From NCBI GenBank assembly GCA_023386395.1, contig JAEWJV010000482.1, positions 1 to 7,332 on the forward strand: DNA of 7,332 nucleotides. The letters run 5' to 3'. Both the position numbers and the translations under genes were made by a program. This document shows positions 6,836 to 7,332 of the stretch, piece after piece (position 1 is the first letter of the stretch; each line of letters opens with the position of its first letter). This DNA is from Bacteroidota bacterium (lineage in GTDB: Bacteria > Bacteroidota > Bacteroidia > Chitinophagales > Chitinophagaceae). Below the pieces are notes generated by a model. That model was not told the DNA's origin. It did no database searches and worked only from the letters and a program-made list of their open reading frames with translations.

Positions 6836-6863
6836 ATCTACCGGTTGGTGTTCTCAACAGCCG

Positions 6864-7108
6864 GCATTGCAAACAGGCAATATTCCTCGACTGGTGGATC
6901 AGCCGATTAGAGAATGAATAATTGTTATTTAATCTTTTGTCAATTTCTTTTCTCTTACGTAATGTAAGTTTTATAGCTGAGGGCCGCATGGCCTTGTTCA
7001 TACAACCTGCGCTTCTTTGAAAAAATATCCTGGAGGTATAGCCCTGATACGCTTCTGATATGCTTCTGATATGCCCCTGACAAGATGGTCAGGCCCTGTT
7101 AGATTATG
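6864..7108. other. non-coding DNA between repeat array and CRISPR leader
   Basis: No gene is supported. The small frame across 6676-6921 runs through repeat sequence and looks spurious. Visible items are CTTAC/GTAAG (6954-6968), GGCC-GCAT-GGCC (6982-6993), an 11-bp tandem repeat (7045-7077) and CCTGAC/GTCAGG (7076-7093). Confidence 0.5.
7045..7077. repeat. 11-bp tandem repeat, three copies
   Basis: TGATACGCTTC, TGATATGCTTC and TGATATGCCCC follow one another without gaps (one change between copies 1 and 2, two between copies 2 and 3). A partial fourth copy may begin with TGACAAG at 7078. The 11-bp period is close to one helical turn, so sites would face the same side of the DNA. Confidence 0.75.
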
Positions 7109-7136
7109 TTGCAAAAATGAGGGCGGATTATGTTTG
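7109..7136 (+). promoter_or_regulatory. Bacteroidota-type promoter upstream of hairpins and CRISPR array
   Basis: TTG (7109-7111), a 17-nt spacer, then TATGTTTG (7129-7136) matches the TTG-N(17-23)-TAnnTTTG pattern described for this phylum. Transcription would start at roughly 7140-7144, at the base of the 7138-7172 hairpin, and read toward the CRISPR repeats. It could be the array leader promoter or the promoter of a small structured RNA. Confidence 0.5.
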
Positions 7137-7137
7137 A

Positions 7138-7172
7138 AGGCCCCTCTACAATGAAAAGGACTAGAGGGGCCT
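7138..7172. repeat. 11-bp perfect GC-rich hairpin upstream of CRISPR array
   Basis: AGGCCCCTCTA (7138-7148) pairs perfectly with TAGAGGGGCCT (7162-7172) around a 13-nt loop. No T-run follows on either strand, so it is not an ordinary intrinsic terminator. Confidence 0.85.
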
Positions 7173-7184
7173 GAAGGCCATCAG

Positions 7185-7209
7185 GCTGTTGGTAGACAAT
7201 GCCAACAGC
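7185..7209. repeat. 8-bp perfect hairpin abutting the first CRISPR repeat
   Basis: GCTGTTGG (7185-7192) pairs with CCAACAGC (7202-7209) around a 9-nt loop and ends four bases before the first repeat at 7214. No T-run follows. With the preceding hairpin it forms a two-stem-loop module between the promoter and the array. Confidence 0.8.
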
Positions 7210-7213
7210 GGCG

Positions 7214-7332
7214 AAAGTGATTTGCTTTCAAACTTTATTCTGATGATCTTTGAATACAACTCGTTTTATTAGATAACGCATAATCTTTTGTTGTGATTTG
7301 CTTTCAAACTTTATTCTGATGATCTTTGAATA
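7214..7332 (+). CRISPR. start of a CRISPR array, probably type II-C (Cas9); continues past the window
   Basis: Two copies of a 47-bp repeat are visible: 7214-7260 and 7290-7332 (43 of 47 bases before the window ends), separated by a 29-nt spacer (7261-7289). The repeat begins GTTGTGATTTGCTTTCAAA and ends CTTTGAATACAAC, with short inverted ends GTTGT/ACAAC. Bases shared by both copies are identical except the first three: the outer copy has AAA where the inner has GTT. A 47-bp length, about 30-nt spacers and the GTTGTGATTTGC start match type II-C repeats I recall from Bacteroides and Flavobacteria. No cas gene is in the window, so the subtype is inferred from the repeat alone. The GTTG end orients crRNAs left to right. 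If the repeat were counted as 44 bp, the spacer would be 32 nt. Confidence 0.88.

Larger units (their letters stand above)
6041..6863. repeat. composite array of four REP-like palindromic units (A-B-A-B)
   Basis: Four related units are recognised by a core palindrome starting at 6090, 6250, 6540 and 6757. Each is preceded by a shared stretch (TTTACTTTCCTTATTCACT, then a segment ending CTTCTTGCTG; clearest at 6211-6250 and 6501-6540). Units at 6090 and 6540 are type A: the core is followed by CAAAAGTTCAAG and a second hairpin. Units at 6250 and 6757 are type B: a GC-rich hairpin of about 25 nt follows the core. The two A units are identical over 74 bp at an exact offset of 450 bp (6084-6157 and 6534-6607), with similarity continuing to about 6212. 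No ORF is conserved across copies. Similar interspersed palindromes are known to me from Chitinophagaceae and Sphingobacteriaceae genomes. Function is unknown. Confidence 0.9.

Noticed and set aside
6041..6863. A second CRISPR array made by the hairpin units
   Set aside because: Spacing is irregular (160, 290, 217 bp), the units are long palindromes with conserved linkers, and there are no spacer-sized unique segments.
6676..6921. 81-codon plus-strand ORF in the repeat region
   Set aside because: It runs through the decayed repeat unit at 6757-6835, has no recognisable domain, and the other repeat copies do not keep the frame.
7098..7116. tracrRNA anti-repeat on the minus strand
   Set aside because: Only about 13 of 19 bases match the repeat 5' half with a gap, and no terminator-like hairpin with a T-run follows leftward. 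This is too weak to call; the tracrRNA is more likely near cas9 outside the window.
7138..7172. Intrinsic terminator reading toward or away from the array
   Set aside because: The stem is strong but neither strand has a U-run after it.

Overview
The window looks like chromosomal DNA of a member of the Bacteroidota, probably near the Chitinophagaceae. The main evidence is a secreted protease ending in a type IX secretion (T9SS) sorting domain, a lipobox lipoprotein, TAnnTTTG-type -7 promoter elements, a MutL tail of divergent type, and a 47-bp CRISPR repeat whose 5' half resembles type II-C repeats I recall from Bacteroides and Flavobacteria. The family placement is an inference.

Layout, left to right. 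Bases 1-509 are the C-terminal end of mutL (+), cut by the window edge. Bases 762-1583 encode a lipoprotein zinc protease of the M57/HEIGH type (+), closed by a clear intrinsic terminator. Bases 1788-4634 encode, on the minus strand, a 948-residue S8 (subtilisin-like) protease with a T9SS type A tail. A 202-bp divergent region with two inverted repeats separates it from a secreted GH20-like glycosidase at 4837-5937 (+). The two proteases and the glycosidase look like cell-surface or secreted hydrolases for scavenging polymers, but each appears to be its own transcription unit. No operon is evident.

Bases 5938-7332 hold no credible protein gene. From about 6041 to 6863 there is a composite array of REP-like palindromic units in an A-B-A-B order. 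A compensatory base change in the main stem indicates that the fold has been maintained. Bases 6864-7137 are mostly plain non-coding DNA with an 11-bp tandem repeat, a few short hairpins and, at the end, a good Bacteroidota promoter.

The right end is the most notable part. A consensus promoter (7109-7136) is followed by two strong perfect hairpins (7138-7172 and 7185-7209). These lead straight into the first repeat of a CRISPR array (7214-7260), one 29-nt spacer, and a second repeat truncated by the window end. The repeat itself contains a near-consensus Bacteroidota promoter, so each unit may start its own crRNA, as known for Neisseria type II-C arrays. No cas gene and no convincing tracrRNA anti-repeat lie inside the window.
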